Shown: positions 10,406 to 20,572 of the stretch, one piece after another | How the letters are laid out: each line of letters begins with the position of its first letter | Numbering within the stretch: the stretch's first letter is position 1 | Assembly: GCA_015056765.1 (NCBI GenBank) | Contig: SVFQ01000016.1 | Coordinates: 1 to 64,000 of the forward strand | DNA: 64,000 bases | Origin: Lachnospiraceae bacterium | Lineage (GTDB): Bacteria; Bacillota; Clostridia; Lachnospirales; Lachnospiraceae | Direction: 5' to 3' | Notes under the pieces: model-generated | The model's database searches: none | The model's input: only the letters and a program-made list of their open reading frames with translations | Told to the model about the DNA's origin: nothing | Made by a program: the position numbers and the translations under genes

Positions 10406-11942
10406 GGTTTTTATTTTCCACATCTTTCTTTTCTTGCATGATATATCGTAGTGGGATACGCACGGTGAAAGTAGAGCCCACTCCCGGAGTACTTTCCACA
10501 TCAATAAAGCCACGGTGCATTAATACAGCACTTCTGGTAATGGCAAGGCCCAGGCCCGTACCACCGATTTCTCTGGAGTGAGACTTATCCACACGGTAGA
10601 ATCTCTCATATATATGATGAATGCTCTCCTCCGGAATACCGATTCCCGTGTCTGTCACCTTCAATACGAAGTACTGATGATCTGCATCCAATGACACATG
10701 TACCGAACCAGCTTCCTGATTGTACTTGATTGCATTTTCCACCAGGTTTGAGATTACCAGGGAAATCTTTACTTCATCCACGGAGGCCTTCACCTGGCGC
10801 ATACTTTCGAAAGTCACTTCGATATTACGCTTTCTGGCGATTGGTCTTAGTCTCTTACATACGATTTCCGTCAGCTCATTGATATTCACTTCGGTGATAT
10901 TTAAGTCTGCTGCGGTCTTATCCATCTTTACCAGCGATAAAAGGTCCGTAATGATGGTGTTTTCTCTATCGATTTCTTTCGCAATATCTTCCATGAACTC
11001 CCTATAAAGCTCTACCGGCGCATCCGGTTGCATTAAAAGGGAATCTGCCAATACCTTCATAGAGGTGATTGGTGTCTTAAGCTCATGAGACACATTGGAT
11101 ACGAACTCCTGCCTGGAGTCATCCAATATCTTCATTCGGCGTAAAAGCTGATTGAAGGCATCTACGATATGCACTGTTTCTACATAATCCGGTACATTAA
11201 TGGCACTATCGGAAAATCCATCTTTTACCTCTGCGATAGCCTTGGTGACTTTATTCAGAGGCTTTACCAAAAGACCGGATAAAAAGCCTGCTAACGCGAT
11301 AACTACCACAATCACAATCAGCTGCAGCGCCTCTGCTCTACTGTTCAACAGATTTAGCGTCGTCTGGATATTATCCGTAGAAATAGAAATCAGCATGACA
11401 CCCATAACCTGCTCTGTGGTGTTCTGCTTCATGTTTAGCTTTGCACCGGCCCCCATGATGTCTACACCGATGGAGTCCTCCTGCACCGTCGCCACGATAG
11501 GAATAACCATCTCGATATAACCATTGATTTCATCGTAATGGGTTGCCGTATTGCCATTGAAGCAATTTACCACTTCTTCACTGATGATGGTCTTTCCGGT
11601 ACTGATTCCATAGGTGTCTTTTACGACCTTTAGATAATCATTCACAATCAGAACACGTCCATCATACAAGCTGGACATCTCTTCTAGTTCCGCGTTAATG
11701 ACAGGGGAACTGGTATCTTGTAAATAATTGTAGTTAATCAGGTGATTTGCGATAATACGCATCTGTGTGGTGACCGTAGAAGTCTGTACCTCTACCGCTC
11801 TGGCTTCATAACTATGCAAAATCAGATATCGCATCAAAAAGCCCGGTATGGTACCTACGACCACCAACAGAAGAAATATACGAAACCGTAAGCTTCGTAA
11901 AGATTTGAATTTAGAAAGGAATTCTTGCCACTTTTCTAACAT
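10395..11942 (-). CDS. Sensor histidine kinase with HAMP domain
   Basis: HAMP, HisKA (FVSNVSHELKTPITSMKVLADSLL) and HATPase (DTGIGIPEESIHHIYERFYRVDKSHSREIGGTGLGLAI). Start set at MLEKWQ. Confidence 0.94.
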   Translation of the reverse strand: MLEKWQEFLSKFKSLRSLRFRIFLLLVVVGTIPGFLMRYLILHSYEARAVEVQTSTVTTQMRIIANHLINYNYLQDTSSPVINAELEEMSSLYDGRVLIVNDYLKVVKDTYGISTGKTIISEEVVNCFNGNTATHYDEINGYIEMVIPIVATVQEDSIGVDIMGAGAKLNMKQNTTEQVMGVMLISISTDNIQTTLNLLNSRAEALQLIVIVVVIALAGFLSGLLVKPLNKVTKAIAEVKDGFSDSAINVPDYVETVHIVDAFNQLLRRMKILDDSRQEFVSNVSHELKTPITSMKVLADSLLMQPDAPVELYREFMEDIAKEIDRENTIITDLLSLVKMDKTAADLNITEVNINELTEIVCKRLRPIARKRNIEVTFESMRQVKASVDEVKISLVISNLVENAIKYNQEAGSVHVSLDADHQYFVLKVTDTGIGIPEESIHHIYERFYRVDKSHSREIGGTGLGLAITRSAVLMHRGFIDVESTPGVGSTFTVRIPLRYIMQEKKDVENKNHEM

Positions 11943-11950
11943 TGTACTTC

Positions 11951-12643
11951 CTACTTGTAATAATAGCCCACGCCCCATTTGGTATGTACATACTTCGGTT
12001 CACTTGGGTTATCTTCGATTTTCTCGCGAAGTCTTCGCACGTGAACATCCACTGTACGGGCATCTCCCGGATAATCCTTTCCCCATACAGCCTGTAGCAG
12101 GCTCTCACGAGAATATACTTTATTCGGATTGGTCACAAGCAGTTCTAATACTTCGAATTCTTTCGCTGTTAAGTCGATTTCTTTTCCTAAGACGTAGACT
12201 CTGCGGCCCTCAGGATGCAGTTCTAAATCCCCATCCTGAATCACACCTGTTTTGGTACTTACCGGTGCTTTTTCTTTTTTCTCGGATCTACGCATAATAG
12301 CCTTGATTCTGGCCTTCACTTCCAGGATGTTAAAAGGCTTGGTGATATAGTCATCTGCGCCGTATTCCAGGCCCAGAATCTTATCCATATCATCTCCCTT
12401 TGCTGTCAGCATCACCACCGGTACATCGGAAAACTCTCGTACCTGTTGGCATACTTCAAACCCCGTCAGTTTCGGCAACATGACGTCCAACAAAACGATA
12501 TCATAGGTATTATTGCGAATCTTCTCTAGCGCTTCTTCTCCATCGTAGGCAGCATCCACATCCATACCGTCCTGCTCTAAACTAAAGCGGATTCCTTTTA
12601 CGATTAATTTTTCATCATCTACGATTAGAACTTTCTTTGCCAT
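11951..12643 (-). CDS. OmpR/PhoB-family response regulator
   Basis: Receiver domain (VLIVDDEKLIVKGI, DIVLLDVMLPKLTGFEV) plus winged-helix domain (TVDVHVRRLREKIEDNPSEPKYVHTKWGVGYYYK). Confidence 0.95.
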   Translation of the reverse strand: MAKKVLIVDDEKLIVKGIRFSLEQDGMDVDAAYDGEEALEKIRNNTYDIVLLDVMLPKLTGFEVCQQVREFSDVPVVMLTAKGDDMDKILGLEYGADDYITKPFNILEVKARIKAIMRRSEKKEKAPVSTKTGVIQDGDLELHPEGRRVYVLGKEIDLTAKEFEVLELLVTNPNKVYSRESLLQAVWGKDYPGDARTVDVHVRRLREKIEDNPSEPKYVHTKWGVGYYYK

Positions 12644-12658
12644 GTTTCACCTACACAA

Positions 12659-13237
12659 CTATACCGTAATCGACTCTTCGATACGGCTAAAAAGGCCTTC
12701 GCCTATACCTTGCACCTTTTTTATGTCCTCGATAGCGGTAAAAGAGCCATGTTCCTCTCGATAAGAGACTATAGCCTGTGCTTTACTATCGCCGATGCCG
12801 GACAACTTCGTAAGTTCCTCCGCAGTAGCAGTATTGATATTTATCTTGCCATCCATACCGCTATCTGTCATAGGCCCTTGCTCTACTTCTGCAGTGGTAA
12901 AAACCTGAATCTTCGCTCCATCTGTAAGCTTCTGGGCCAGATTCAGACTGTCTAAATGGGCATCACTAAGTGCTCCTCCCGCCTGACTTAGGGCATCTAC
13001 GACTCTATCCCCATCCGTCAGCTCATACACCCCGGGATGCTCCACGGCACCACACACATATACCAGGATAGTGCCTGTTAGTGTTTCCTCCAAAGATGTA
13101 CTGCAGGTCTCCTCCGTTTCTTCCGTCACAGTCTCTGTTAGGCTGTCTGTCAAAACCAAGGTTTCTTCTCTCCCACATCCTGTCAGAAGCAGAAGAGAAA
13201 GCCCCAAATAAATGGGGAATTTACATTTTTTCTTCAT
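12659..13237 (-). CDS. comEA: ComEA-like helix-hairpin-helix DNA-binding protein
   Basis: Lipobox LLTGCG, SLBB segment (VYVCGAVEHPGVYELTDGDRVVDAL), and C-terminal HhH (ININTATAEELTKLSGIGDSKAQAIVSYREEHG). Confidence 0.93.
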   Translation of the reverse strand: MKKKCKFPIYLGLSLLLLTGCGREETLVLTDSLTETVTEETEETCSTSLEETLTGTILVYVCGAVEHPGVYELTDGDRVVDALSQAGGALSDAHLDSLNLAQKLTDGAKIQVFTTAEVEQGPMTDSGMDGKININTATAEELTKLSGIGDSKAQAIVSYREEHGSFTAIEDIKKVQGIGEGLFSRIEESITV

Positions 13238-13297
13238 TGCATAAAACTCCTATTTCGGATAGAAGCCCCTCTTTATGCATGATATATTTTAGCGAAA

Positions 13298-14770
13298 CTA
13301 GTTGGAATTATCAATAGTAAGCTGTGCCTTCGTGGCGTCCTCGATTTCTTTTAAAGTCGCATCCACGTCCGCGCCTTTCCAAATCTGATTCACGCCGATT
13401 TCCAGTCGCATCCACAGATTGGTAGTAGCCATCATCTTTGGCATGGAAATGGATGTCTGGTATTCTGTACGGCATACCTGCAGGCTATCAATAGGCAACA
13501 CTGCCTGGTCTTTGCAAGGCATCTGTCCTACCTTCGTATATAAATCGTCTGCATGCTCTGTGGTAAGAAAGGCCGCAAAGGCATTGGCCTCACTCAGCTT
13601 TTGAGAAAAACCGTTGACGCACACTGCTGTAGTAATGGACAAGGATCTGCTATGCAAATCTTCTGTCACATCCGGAAGCAAACATACGCCATATTCGTAT
13701 GGGAATACTCCCTCTTCCTTTTCTTTTTCAATCTGACCGATGGCATCCACCCCTACTACCGTAAAGATGCTTTTGCCAAGCATAAAGTCTTCCAAAACGC
13801 TGTCATATTTCACTGTATCTGCGTCAATGGAAAACTGCTGATTGAGTTCCTGAAACGCCTGCATACAAGCTACTGTATCCGGGTTATAAAGGGAAATCTC
13901 AGCTTCATTGTCACCGCATTCTCCGCCTACATTCATGTATCCTCCTACGAAATCGTAGTTATACAGAATATCAGCCACATCCCAGTAGAAGACATTTTCT
14001 ACCTGTTCCGGTGCATCATATTCATCAGAAAAAGCAGCAAGTGCTGTCAAGGAAGACGGAATCAAGCTTTCTGCTTTTGCCTGTATCTCTTCTTCCGTGA
14101 AAGGACTCTCCTGGGATTCCTCTGTAGCCTCTGCCGCAGCCACCTGTTCTTCGGTAACTGTCACGCCTTCTACAGCAGGTTCCGGGGTAAGCTCCCCTTC
14201 CATTTCCTCTACTTCCTGCTGGGCTGCTTCTCCCTCTGCCGCGTCCTTTTCTGCCTGCAAAATCGCTGCAGCTGCCTGCTCTAAATAGGTACGGTTATAC
14301 AGCATGATACTGGTGTTATAGGACAGCGGATACGCTACCACTTTTCCTTTATAAGAGACTGCATTGACAGCTGTCTCCGGGAAGGTGGTAAGATTCACCA
14401 CGCCTTTTTCATCCAAAATCTCTGTAGTAAGGCCGGAAAGGGTAGTCTGCTCCAGCGTATCATTGGTAGTTAAAAATAAATCCGGATACTCTTCTTCTGA
14501 TAAAGAACTATCCAAAATGGTCTCCAAAAACTCTTTGCCGGACTTTAAAACAGGACGTACACGGATTCCGTACTTCTCCTGATAGTCTACAGCTGCGCTT
14601 CCCAAATAGTCTGTGAAGGCTTCATCTGTATACCAGATTTCCAAAGCTTTATGATCGGTGGACAGAACTGCTTCTTCCTGGCTTTCTGATTTATGGCTAA
14701 AGGCAAGCATCACTCCTGCGATAATAACTACTGCACTGATTACCGGCAAAACGATCTTTTTGATTTTCAT
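13298..14770 (-). CDS. Extracellular solute-binding protein, MalE-like, with acidic insert
   Basis: Sugar-SBP-like fold pattern (LEIWYTDEAFTDYLGSAAVDYQEKYGI). Contains a Glu-rich insert and has no lipobox Cys. Confidence 0.75.
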   Translation of the reverse strand: MKIKKIVLPVISAVVIIAGVMLAFSHKSESQEEAVLSTDHKALEIWYTDEAFTDYLGSAAVDYQEKYGIRVRPVLKSGKEFLETILDSSLSEEEYPDLFLTTNDTLEQTTLSGLTTEILDEKGVVNLTTFPETAVNAVSYKGKVVAYPLSYNTSIMLYNRTYLEQAAAAILQAEKDAAEGEAAQQEVEEMEGELTPEPAVEGVTVTEEQVAAAEATEESQESPFTEEEIQAKAESLIPSSLTALAAFSDEYDAPEQVENVFYWDVADILYNYDFVGGYMNVGGECGDNEAEISLYNPDTVACMQAFQELNQQFSIDADTVKYDSVLEDFMLGKSIFTVVGVDAIGQIEKEKEEGVFPYEYGVCLLPDVTEDLHSRSLSITTAVCVNGFSQKLSEANAFAAFLTTEHADDLYTKVGQMPCKDQAVLPIDSLQVCRTEYQTSISMPKMMATTNLWMRLEIGVNQIWKGADVDATLKEIEDATKAQLTIDNSN

Positions 14771-14778
14771 AGAATAAA

Positions 14779-15966
14779 CTATAAACTCCTTATGGCATCC
14801 TCTAGGATTCCCATCATCTCCCGGATATGAGATTCCTCAATAATAAGAGGTGGCACAAATCGCAAAATGTCTGAGCCGGCATTGATTAGCACAAGGCCGT
14901 TATCCAGGCACTTTTGAATCACCGGAGCTACAGGTCCTGCGCACACAAGTCCCTGCATCAAGCCAAGGCCCCTTCTTTCCAGGCAGAAGTCATATTTTTC
15001 TACCAAAGAATCCAGTGCCTTTTCCAGTACCGGCGCGATTTTCGTCACATGTTCTATTATATTATTTTCCGCATATAAGTCCAACACTTTTGATACAGCA
15101 GCGCATGCCAAAGGATTGCCGCCATAGGTGCTGCCATGATCTCCTGCTACCAAAGAATGCTCTGCTGCCTTGCCCTGCAAAAGAAATGCACCTACCGGTA
15201 CGCCACAGCCAAGAGCTTTCGCCGTAGTCATAATATCCGGTTTCACCCCGTATTGCTGCCAGGTAAATAGAGAGCCGCATCTTCCCATGCCGCACTGAAT
15301 CTCGTCTAAGATAAGAAGGATATCCTTCTCGTCACAAATTTTGCGGATTCCCTTTAGGAAGTCAGGATCAGCAGGATAGATTCCGCCTTCTCCCTGCACG
15401 GTTTCCAAAAGGATTGCACAGGTTTTCTCATTAACCAAAGCTTCTACCGAAGAAAGGTCATTCATCTTTGCAAATTGAATATGACCGATCATAGGCTCAA
15501 AAGCTTCTCTGTAATGGGGATTTCCCGTTACAGAAAGAGCGCCAAAAGTACGTCCGTGGAAGGAATGCTCCATGGCAATGATTTCATGATCTGTATGACC
15601 ATCTCGCAGATAGGCATACTTTCTGGCTGCCTTTAATGCACCTTCTATGGCTTCTGCGCCACTATTGGTGAAGAAGACTCTGTCCATACCGGATGCCTCT
15701 GTCAGCTTCTTCGCTGCATCGATAGCCGGTTGGTTATAGAAGTAGTTAGAAGTATGCAGCAGCTTATCCACCTGCTGCTTGATGGTGTCATCATAATCTT
15801 TGTAGTGATGGCCCAAGGCATGTACCGCGATTCCCGCAAAGAAATCCAGGTACTTCTTTCCCTCTGTATCATATAAGTAAAGTCCGTCTCCGTGGTCAAA
15901 TACCACCTGGTAACGATTATAAGTATGTAACAGGTGTTCCTCAGCCACCTGAATCTGATCCGTCAT
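14779..15966 (-). CDS. argD: Acetylornithine aminotransferase
   Basis: Class-III aminotransferase motifs (FFTNSGAEAIEGALKAARKYAY, LILDEIQCGMGRCG) and arg operon context. Confidence 0.94.
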   Translation of the reverse strand: MTDQIQVAEEHLLHTYNRYQVVFDHGDGLYLYDTEGKKYLDFFAGIAVHALGHHYKDYDDTIKQQVDKLLHTSNYFYNQPAIDAAKKLTEASGMDRVFFTNSGAEAIEGALKAARKYAYLRDGHTDHEIIAMEHSFHGRTFGALSVTGNPHYREAFEPMIGHIQFAKMNDLSSVEALVNEKTCAILLETVQGEGGIYPADPDFLKGIRKICDEKDILLILDEIQCGMGRCGSLFTWQQYGVKPDIMTTAKALGCGVPVGAFLLQGKAAEHSLVAGDHGSTYGGNPLACAAVSKVLDLYAENNIIEHVTKIAPVLEKALDSLVEKYDFCLERRGLGLMQGLVCAGPVAPVIQKCLDNGLVLINAGSDILRFVPPLIIEESHIREMMGILEDAIRSL

Positions 15967-15998
15967 CAATTGTTCTCCTCGTTTATGAATCCTTATCC

Positions 15999-16895
15999 TT
16001 ATTCTAATTCGTCATCCTTCACAATGGCAGTGCCGATACCTTGGTTGGTAAAGATTTCCAAAAGCAGGCAATGCAAAATACGTCCATCCAAAATATGCAC
16101 ACGATTGACGCCGTTCTCAATGGCATTTGTGCAATTGCTAATCTTCGGAAGCATACCGCCGCCGACAAATCCTCCGCCAATCAGCTCTTTCACCTGAGAT
16201 GTGGTGATGCGGCTGATAAAGGTAGACTTGTCGTTGATATCTTTATAAAGGCCTTCGATATCTGTCAGGAACACCAGCTTGTCTGCACCTACTGCCTTTG
16301 CGATGGCACAAGCTGCATCATCAGCATTGATATTGTAAGTCTTGAAGTCCTTATCCAGGCCAATCGGAGCGATAATTGGTAAAAAGTCCTTTTCCAGCAG
16401 GTCATAGATAATGGTAGGATCTACATTGGTAATCTCTCCTACATAACCGATGTCCTGACCATCCGCATATTTTTTCTCCACCTGCAAAAGGTGTCCATCC
16501 TTGCCACTGATGCCCGCTGCGTTCACGCCGATTTCCTGTACCATGGCCACCAGAGACTTATTCACCTTATTCAGTACCATCTCTGCGATTTCCATGGTCT
16601 CGTCGTCTGTTACACGCATGCCATTTACAAACTGAGCTTCTTTGCCCACTTTGCCAACCCAGCGGCTGATTTCTTTACCACCGCCATGGACGATGATAGG
16701 TTTAAAACCAACCAGCTTTAAAAGGGTCACGTCCTTGATGACATTCTTTTGCAACTCCTCATTACTCATAGCGGAACCACCGTATTTTACTACGATGATT
16801 TTCCGATTGAATTTCTGTATATAAGGAAGGGCCTCAATCAGCACTTCCGCTTTCTTCATGACATCGTCCATATCTTTTGGATGATCCATTAACAT
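15999..16895 (-). CDS. argB: Acetylglutamate kinase
   Basis: [29 protein letters not shown] motifs. Start near MLMDHP after AGGAGG. Confidence 0.95.
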   Translation of the reverse strand: MLMDHPKDMDDVMKKAEVLIEALPYIQKFNRKIIVVKYGGSAMSNEELQKNVIKDVTLLKLVGFKPIIVHGGGKEISRWVGKVGKEAQFVNGMRVTDDETMEIAEMVLNKVNKSLVAMVQEIGVNAAGISGKDGHLLQVEKKYADGQDIGYVGEITNVDPTIIYDLLEKDFLPIIAPIGLDKDFKTYNINADDAACAIAKAVGADKLVFLTDIEGLYKDINDKSTFISRITTSQVKELIGGGFVGGGMLPKISNCTNAIENGVNRVHILDGRILHCLLLEIFTNQGIGTAIVKDDELE

Positions 16896-16936
16896 AACTG
16901 TTTCCTCCTGACTCCTCATATCTTCTTTCTATACTC

Positions 16937-18004
16937 TTATGGGAAAAGCGGTACCATGGTAAGACCTGTATTCTCCGGCAAGCCAAAGAGCAGGTTCATA
17001 TTCTGTACTGCCTGTCCGGCTGCGCCTTTTACCAGGTTATCGATAGCACCCACCATGATAACTCTGCCGCAGCGCTCATCTACTGCCAGTCCGATGTCTA
17101 AAAAGTTGCTGCCTTCTACCCATCTGGTCTCCGGCATGACGCCCTCCGGCAAAACTCTGACAAAATACTCCTTGCCATAATATTTTTCATAAACACTTCT
17201 GATATAAGCAAGGTCCGGCTTTCTCACGCTACCATCCGGCATCTTTACTTCCTTTAAGCTGGCATATTCCGTTGCCAGAATTCCTCTATTCATCGGAACC
17301 AGATGTGGGGTAAAGCTGATGGCAAATTCCTGCCCGCAAGCATAGCCTAATTGCTCCTCGATTTCAGGCGTATGTCTGTGGGTAGTCACACCGTACGGCT
17401 TGATGCTTTCATTCACTTCGCAGAACAGATTCGGCACCTTGGCACCCCTGCCGGCCCCACTTGTTCCGGATTTCGCATCGATGATCAGGGTAGTAGGGTC
17501 TATCAGACCTTCCTTCACCAGTGGATAGGCTGTCAAAATCGAACAAGTGGTGTAGCATCCCGGATTCGCAATCAGTCTTGCCTTCTTCACCTGCTCCCTA
17601 TTCACTTCATCTAAGCCATACACAGCTTCCCCAATTAGTTCTTTTGCCTTATGCTCGATTCCGTACCATTTCTCGTAGACAGATACATCTTTCAGTCGGA
17701 AGTCTGCGCTCAAATCGATGACCTTCGCTTCTTCCAGAATCTCCTCACTTATTATGGAAGAAAGATATCCCTGTGGCGTAGCCGTAAAAATCACGTCCAC
17801 CTGCTTCGCCATCTCCTTTAAATCATCGCTCTTACATGGACTTTCCACTACCTGAAAGAAATTGCGGTAGATAGAAGCAAATGCCTCCCCTGCATAGGAC
17901 TTCGATCCATACCATACAATCTCAGCCTCCGGATGTCCCTGCAAAATCCTCACCAGTTCTGCACCGGCATATCCGGTAGCTCCTACGATTCCAACTTTAA
18001 TCAC
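16937..18004 (-). CDS. argC: N-acetyl-gamma-glutamyl-phosphate reductase
   Basis: KVGIVGATGYAGAELVRIL, ANPGCYTTCSIL, HRHTPEIEEQ motifs. Confidence 0.96.
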   Translation of the reverse strand: MIKVGIVGATGYAGAELVRILQGHPEAEIVWYGSKSYAGEAFASIYRNFFQVVESPCKSDDLKEMAKQVDVIFTATPQGYLSSIISEEILEEAKVIDLSADFRLKDVSVYEKWYGIEHKAKELIGEAVYGLDEVNREQVKKARLIANPGCYTTCSILTAYPLVKEGLIDPTTLIIDAKSGTSGAGRGAKVPNLFCEVNESIKPYGVTTHRHTPEIEEQLGYACGQEFAISFTPHLVPMNRGILATEYASLKEVKMPDGSVRKPDLAYIRSVYEKYYGKEYFVRVLPEGVMPETRWVEGSNFLDIGLAVDERCGRVIMVGAIDNLVKGAAGQAVQNMNLLFGLPENTGLTMVPLFP

Positions 18005-18111
18005 TGTTTTCTCCTCCTGTCAGTCTCACTCTTCTTATTATAAGTAATTTAAGAGTAAGAAACTAGACGCCCTTCGTTTTTTTCTACATATATAAATGCG
18101 AACAATAAGGC

Positions 18112-18210
18112 TATGCATAATGCTACCTCATTTTTGCATAATATGCAAGTATTATTTGTATATTTGTATATTTTTATAAATTTATTCATTTGCACTTGCA
18201 TTTTTATTCA
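18112..18210. promoter_or_regulatory. Putative ArgR/AhrC operator region between argC and argG
   Basis: Perfect palindrome ttgcataatatgcaa (18134-18148), plus related tatgcataatgc and tgcatttttattca; resembles TGMATAWWWATKCA ARG boxes. Confidence 0.55.
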
Positions 18211-18289
18211 CGCTGTAGTAAGGTAGGTATAGTTAGTTAATCAGAAACGCAAAAGGACTTAGTGTTCTTTGTAAAATAAGGAGGAAAAC

Positions 18290-19504
18290 ATGGCTAAAGA
18301 AAAAATCGTACTTGCATACTCTGGTGGTTTGGATACCACTGCAATCATCCCCTGGCTCAAAGAAAACTTCGACTATGAAGTAATCTGTGTCTGCGCTGAC
18401 TGTGGTCAGAAGGAAGAACTGGACGGCTTAGAGGAGAGAGCCTTATCCAGTGGCGCTTCCAAATTATATATCGAAGATTTAACAGATGATTTCGCTGAGA
18501 ACTACATCGTACCTTGCGTACAGGCTCATGCAGTTTATGAGAATAAATACCTTCTGGGTACTTCCATGGCTCGTCCGGCTATCGCCAAAAGACTGGTAGA
18601 GATTGCTAAAAAAGAAGGCGCTACCGCAATTTGCCACGGTGCTACCGGTAAGGGTAATGACCAGATTCGTTTTGAACTAGGTATCAAAGCCTTAGCTCCT
18701 GAGCTAAAAATCATCGCAGCTTGGCGTAATGACAAATGGACCATGCAGTCCCGTGAAGATGAAATCGCATACTGCAAGGCCCACGGCATCAATCTTCCAT
18801 TCTCTGCTGACACCAGCTACAGCCGTGACCGCAACTTATGGCACATCAGTCATGAAGGTTTGGAATTAGAGGATCCTTCCAATGAGCCAAACTACGATCA
18901 CCTCTTAGTCATGAGCACCACTCCGGAGAAAGCTCCTGATGAAGGCGAATACGTCACCATGACTTTCGTACAGGGCGTACCGAAAACCTTAAACGGCCAG
19001 GCTATGAGCGTAGCTCAGATTATCGAAAAGCTGAATGAACTGGGCGGCAAGCACGGTATCGGTATCATCGACATCGTAGAGAACCGTGTAGTAGGTATGA
19101 AGTCCCGTGGTGTCTATGAGACTCCCGGCGGAACCATCCTCTATGAAGCTCACCAGCAGCTTGAAGAACTGATTCTGGATCGTGATACCTACGCAGTGAA
19201 AGCGGACTTGGGTGCAAAATTCGCTCAGGTAGTATACGAAGGCAAATGGTTCACCCCACTTCGTGAAGCACTGCAGGCTTTCATCGAAAGCACTCAGAAA
19301 TATGTTACCGGCGAAGTAAAATTCAAACTCTACAAAGGTAACATCATCAAAGCTGGTACTACTTCTCCATACTCTCTGTATAACGAAAGTATCGCCAGCT
19401 TCACTACCGGTGATTTATATGATCATCATGATGCTGAGGGATTTATCAATCTCTTTGGTTTATCCTCCAAAGTACGTGCCATGAACTGGCCAAAAGAAAA
19501 ATAA
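18290..19504 (+). CDS. argG: Argininosuccinate synthase
   Basis: [19 protein letters not shown] and [12 protein letters not shown] motifs; RBS aaggagg. Confidence 0.97.
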   Translation: MAKEKIVLAYSGGLDTTAIIPWLKENFDYEVICVCADCGQKEELDGLEERALSSGASKLYIEDLTDDFAENYIVPCVQAHAVYENKYLLGTSMARPAIAKRLVEIAKKEGATAICHGATGKGNDQIRFELGIKALAPELKIIAAWRNDKWTMQSREDEIAYCKAHGINLPFSADTSYSRDRNLWHISHEGLELEDPSNEPNYDHLLVMSTTPEKAPDEGEYVTMTFVQGVPKTLNGQAMSVAQIIEKLNELGGKHGIGIIDIVENRVVGMKSRGVYETPGGTILYEAHQQLEELILDRDTYAVKADLGAKFAQVVYEGKWFTPLREALQAFIESTQKYVTGEVKFKLYKGNIIKAGTTSPYSLYNESIASFTTGDLYDHHDAEGFINLFGLSSKVRAMNWPKEK

Positions 19505-19515
19505 TAGAAGATTTT

Positions 19516-19549
19516 ATCGAGGGCTTCTTACAAGCCCTCGTTTTTTTGT
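19516..19549 (+). terminator. Intrinsic terminator of argG
   Basis: cgagggcttcttacaagccctcgttttttt. Confidence 0.9.
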
Positions 19550-19554
19550 ATCTC

Positions 19555-20055
19555 TTATATTTCGTTCCAATCTATGCCAAGTTCGGAAAGAAATTGCGTT
19601 ACATACTGATCAAAATCCTTTTCTGCTGCCTTATCCATCGTAAACGTTTTATAGTCTACCGCTGTTATCAGTTGCACTTTTCCTTTTTCAAAGCGGATAT
19701 TTACATAAAAACCAGACACTAGGTTATTCAAAGCTACTAATTCCTGCTCGTCGCTCTGTAGCATCTTCTGCACTTTATCCGGCTTCATCTGCATGCTAAT
19801 TTGAAACCGTACCGGTGTATGCGTTCCCTTAATCAAAGAAAACACTGTGGGTCTCATCTTACTCCACTCGATGACAGCATACTTCTGCTCTTCCCACTCA
19901 TCAGTGTCAAAAAAATCTTTCTGCAGATGTCCATCCAGTACGTATTGCGTCGCCATGGTAAGCTTCGTCTCCAACATCAGGAAATCATCAAAGGCTTCCG
20001 ATGCTAGAAGTTTTGCCATAAATTCTTTTGTGTTCTTAATCTCAAATGCTTTCAT
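19555..20055 (-). CDS. Conserved hypothetical protein (probably DUF5721 family)
   Basis: MKAFEIKNTKEFMAKLLASEAFDDFLMLE...; family assigned from memory. Confidence 0.6.
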   Translation of the reverse strand: MKAFEIKNTKEFMAKLLASEAFDDFLMLETKLTMATQYVLDGHLQKDFFDTDEWEEQKYAVIEWSKMRPTVFSLIKGTHTPVRFQISMQMKPDKVQKMLQSDEQELVALNNLVSGFYVNIRFEKGKVQLITAVDYKTFTMDKAAEKDFDQYVTQFLSELGIDWNEI

Positions 20056-20082
20056 ATACTTTCGTTGTCAAACCGTTTCTCT

Positions 20083-20340
20083 CTAATTGTCTACTGGCAT
20101 CATTTCTCGCAAGGCCCTAATTTGCTTCTTATCAACTTTTAGAACTTCGACCGCTTCATCAAAGGAAAGATTCATATTCTCCATCAACGCTCTAACATAC
20201 TGTTCTGTAGCTTCAAGTGCACATTGCTCACCATATCGTTCAACTTTTTCACACATTTTGCTTTTGCCCTCCTCCGTTTTCTTAAAGTATCTTACACTCT
20301 CAGCTATAGGCGCATAATGAAACTCATCAGGCTTCTGCAA
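20083..20340 (-). pseudogene. C-terminal remnant of a PD-(D/E)XK (Rpn-like) nuclease-family transposase
   Basis: KPDEFHYAPIAESVRYFKKTEEGKSKMCEKVERYGEQC resembles the tail of Rpn-type proteins; no catalytic part present upstream. Confidence 0.5.
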
Positions 20341-20501
20341 ATATTATAATCTATCTAAACCTGTATCTCAATGTAACATTGGGAAATGATGGGCGATTGC
20401 CCGGACGCCAAAATGGCTCTTGAGTCAGACATAAGTCCGACAAAGAGATACTATACAGAAAAAGTTCTACGATGTCAAATCAAATAATATGCAAAGCGCC
20501 A

Positions 20502-20534
20502 AAAACCTCCCGGACATCCTGTCCGAGAGGTTTT
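20502..20534 (-). terminator. Terminator of the 20573-23212 surface-protein gene
   Basis: aaaacctctcggacaggatgtccgggaggttttt on the minus strand. Confidence 0.85.
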
Positions 20535-20572
20535 CAGCATTATAGGTATTATGTTCTAGGAATGAATTTGAA

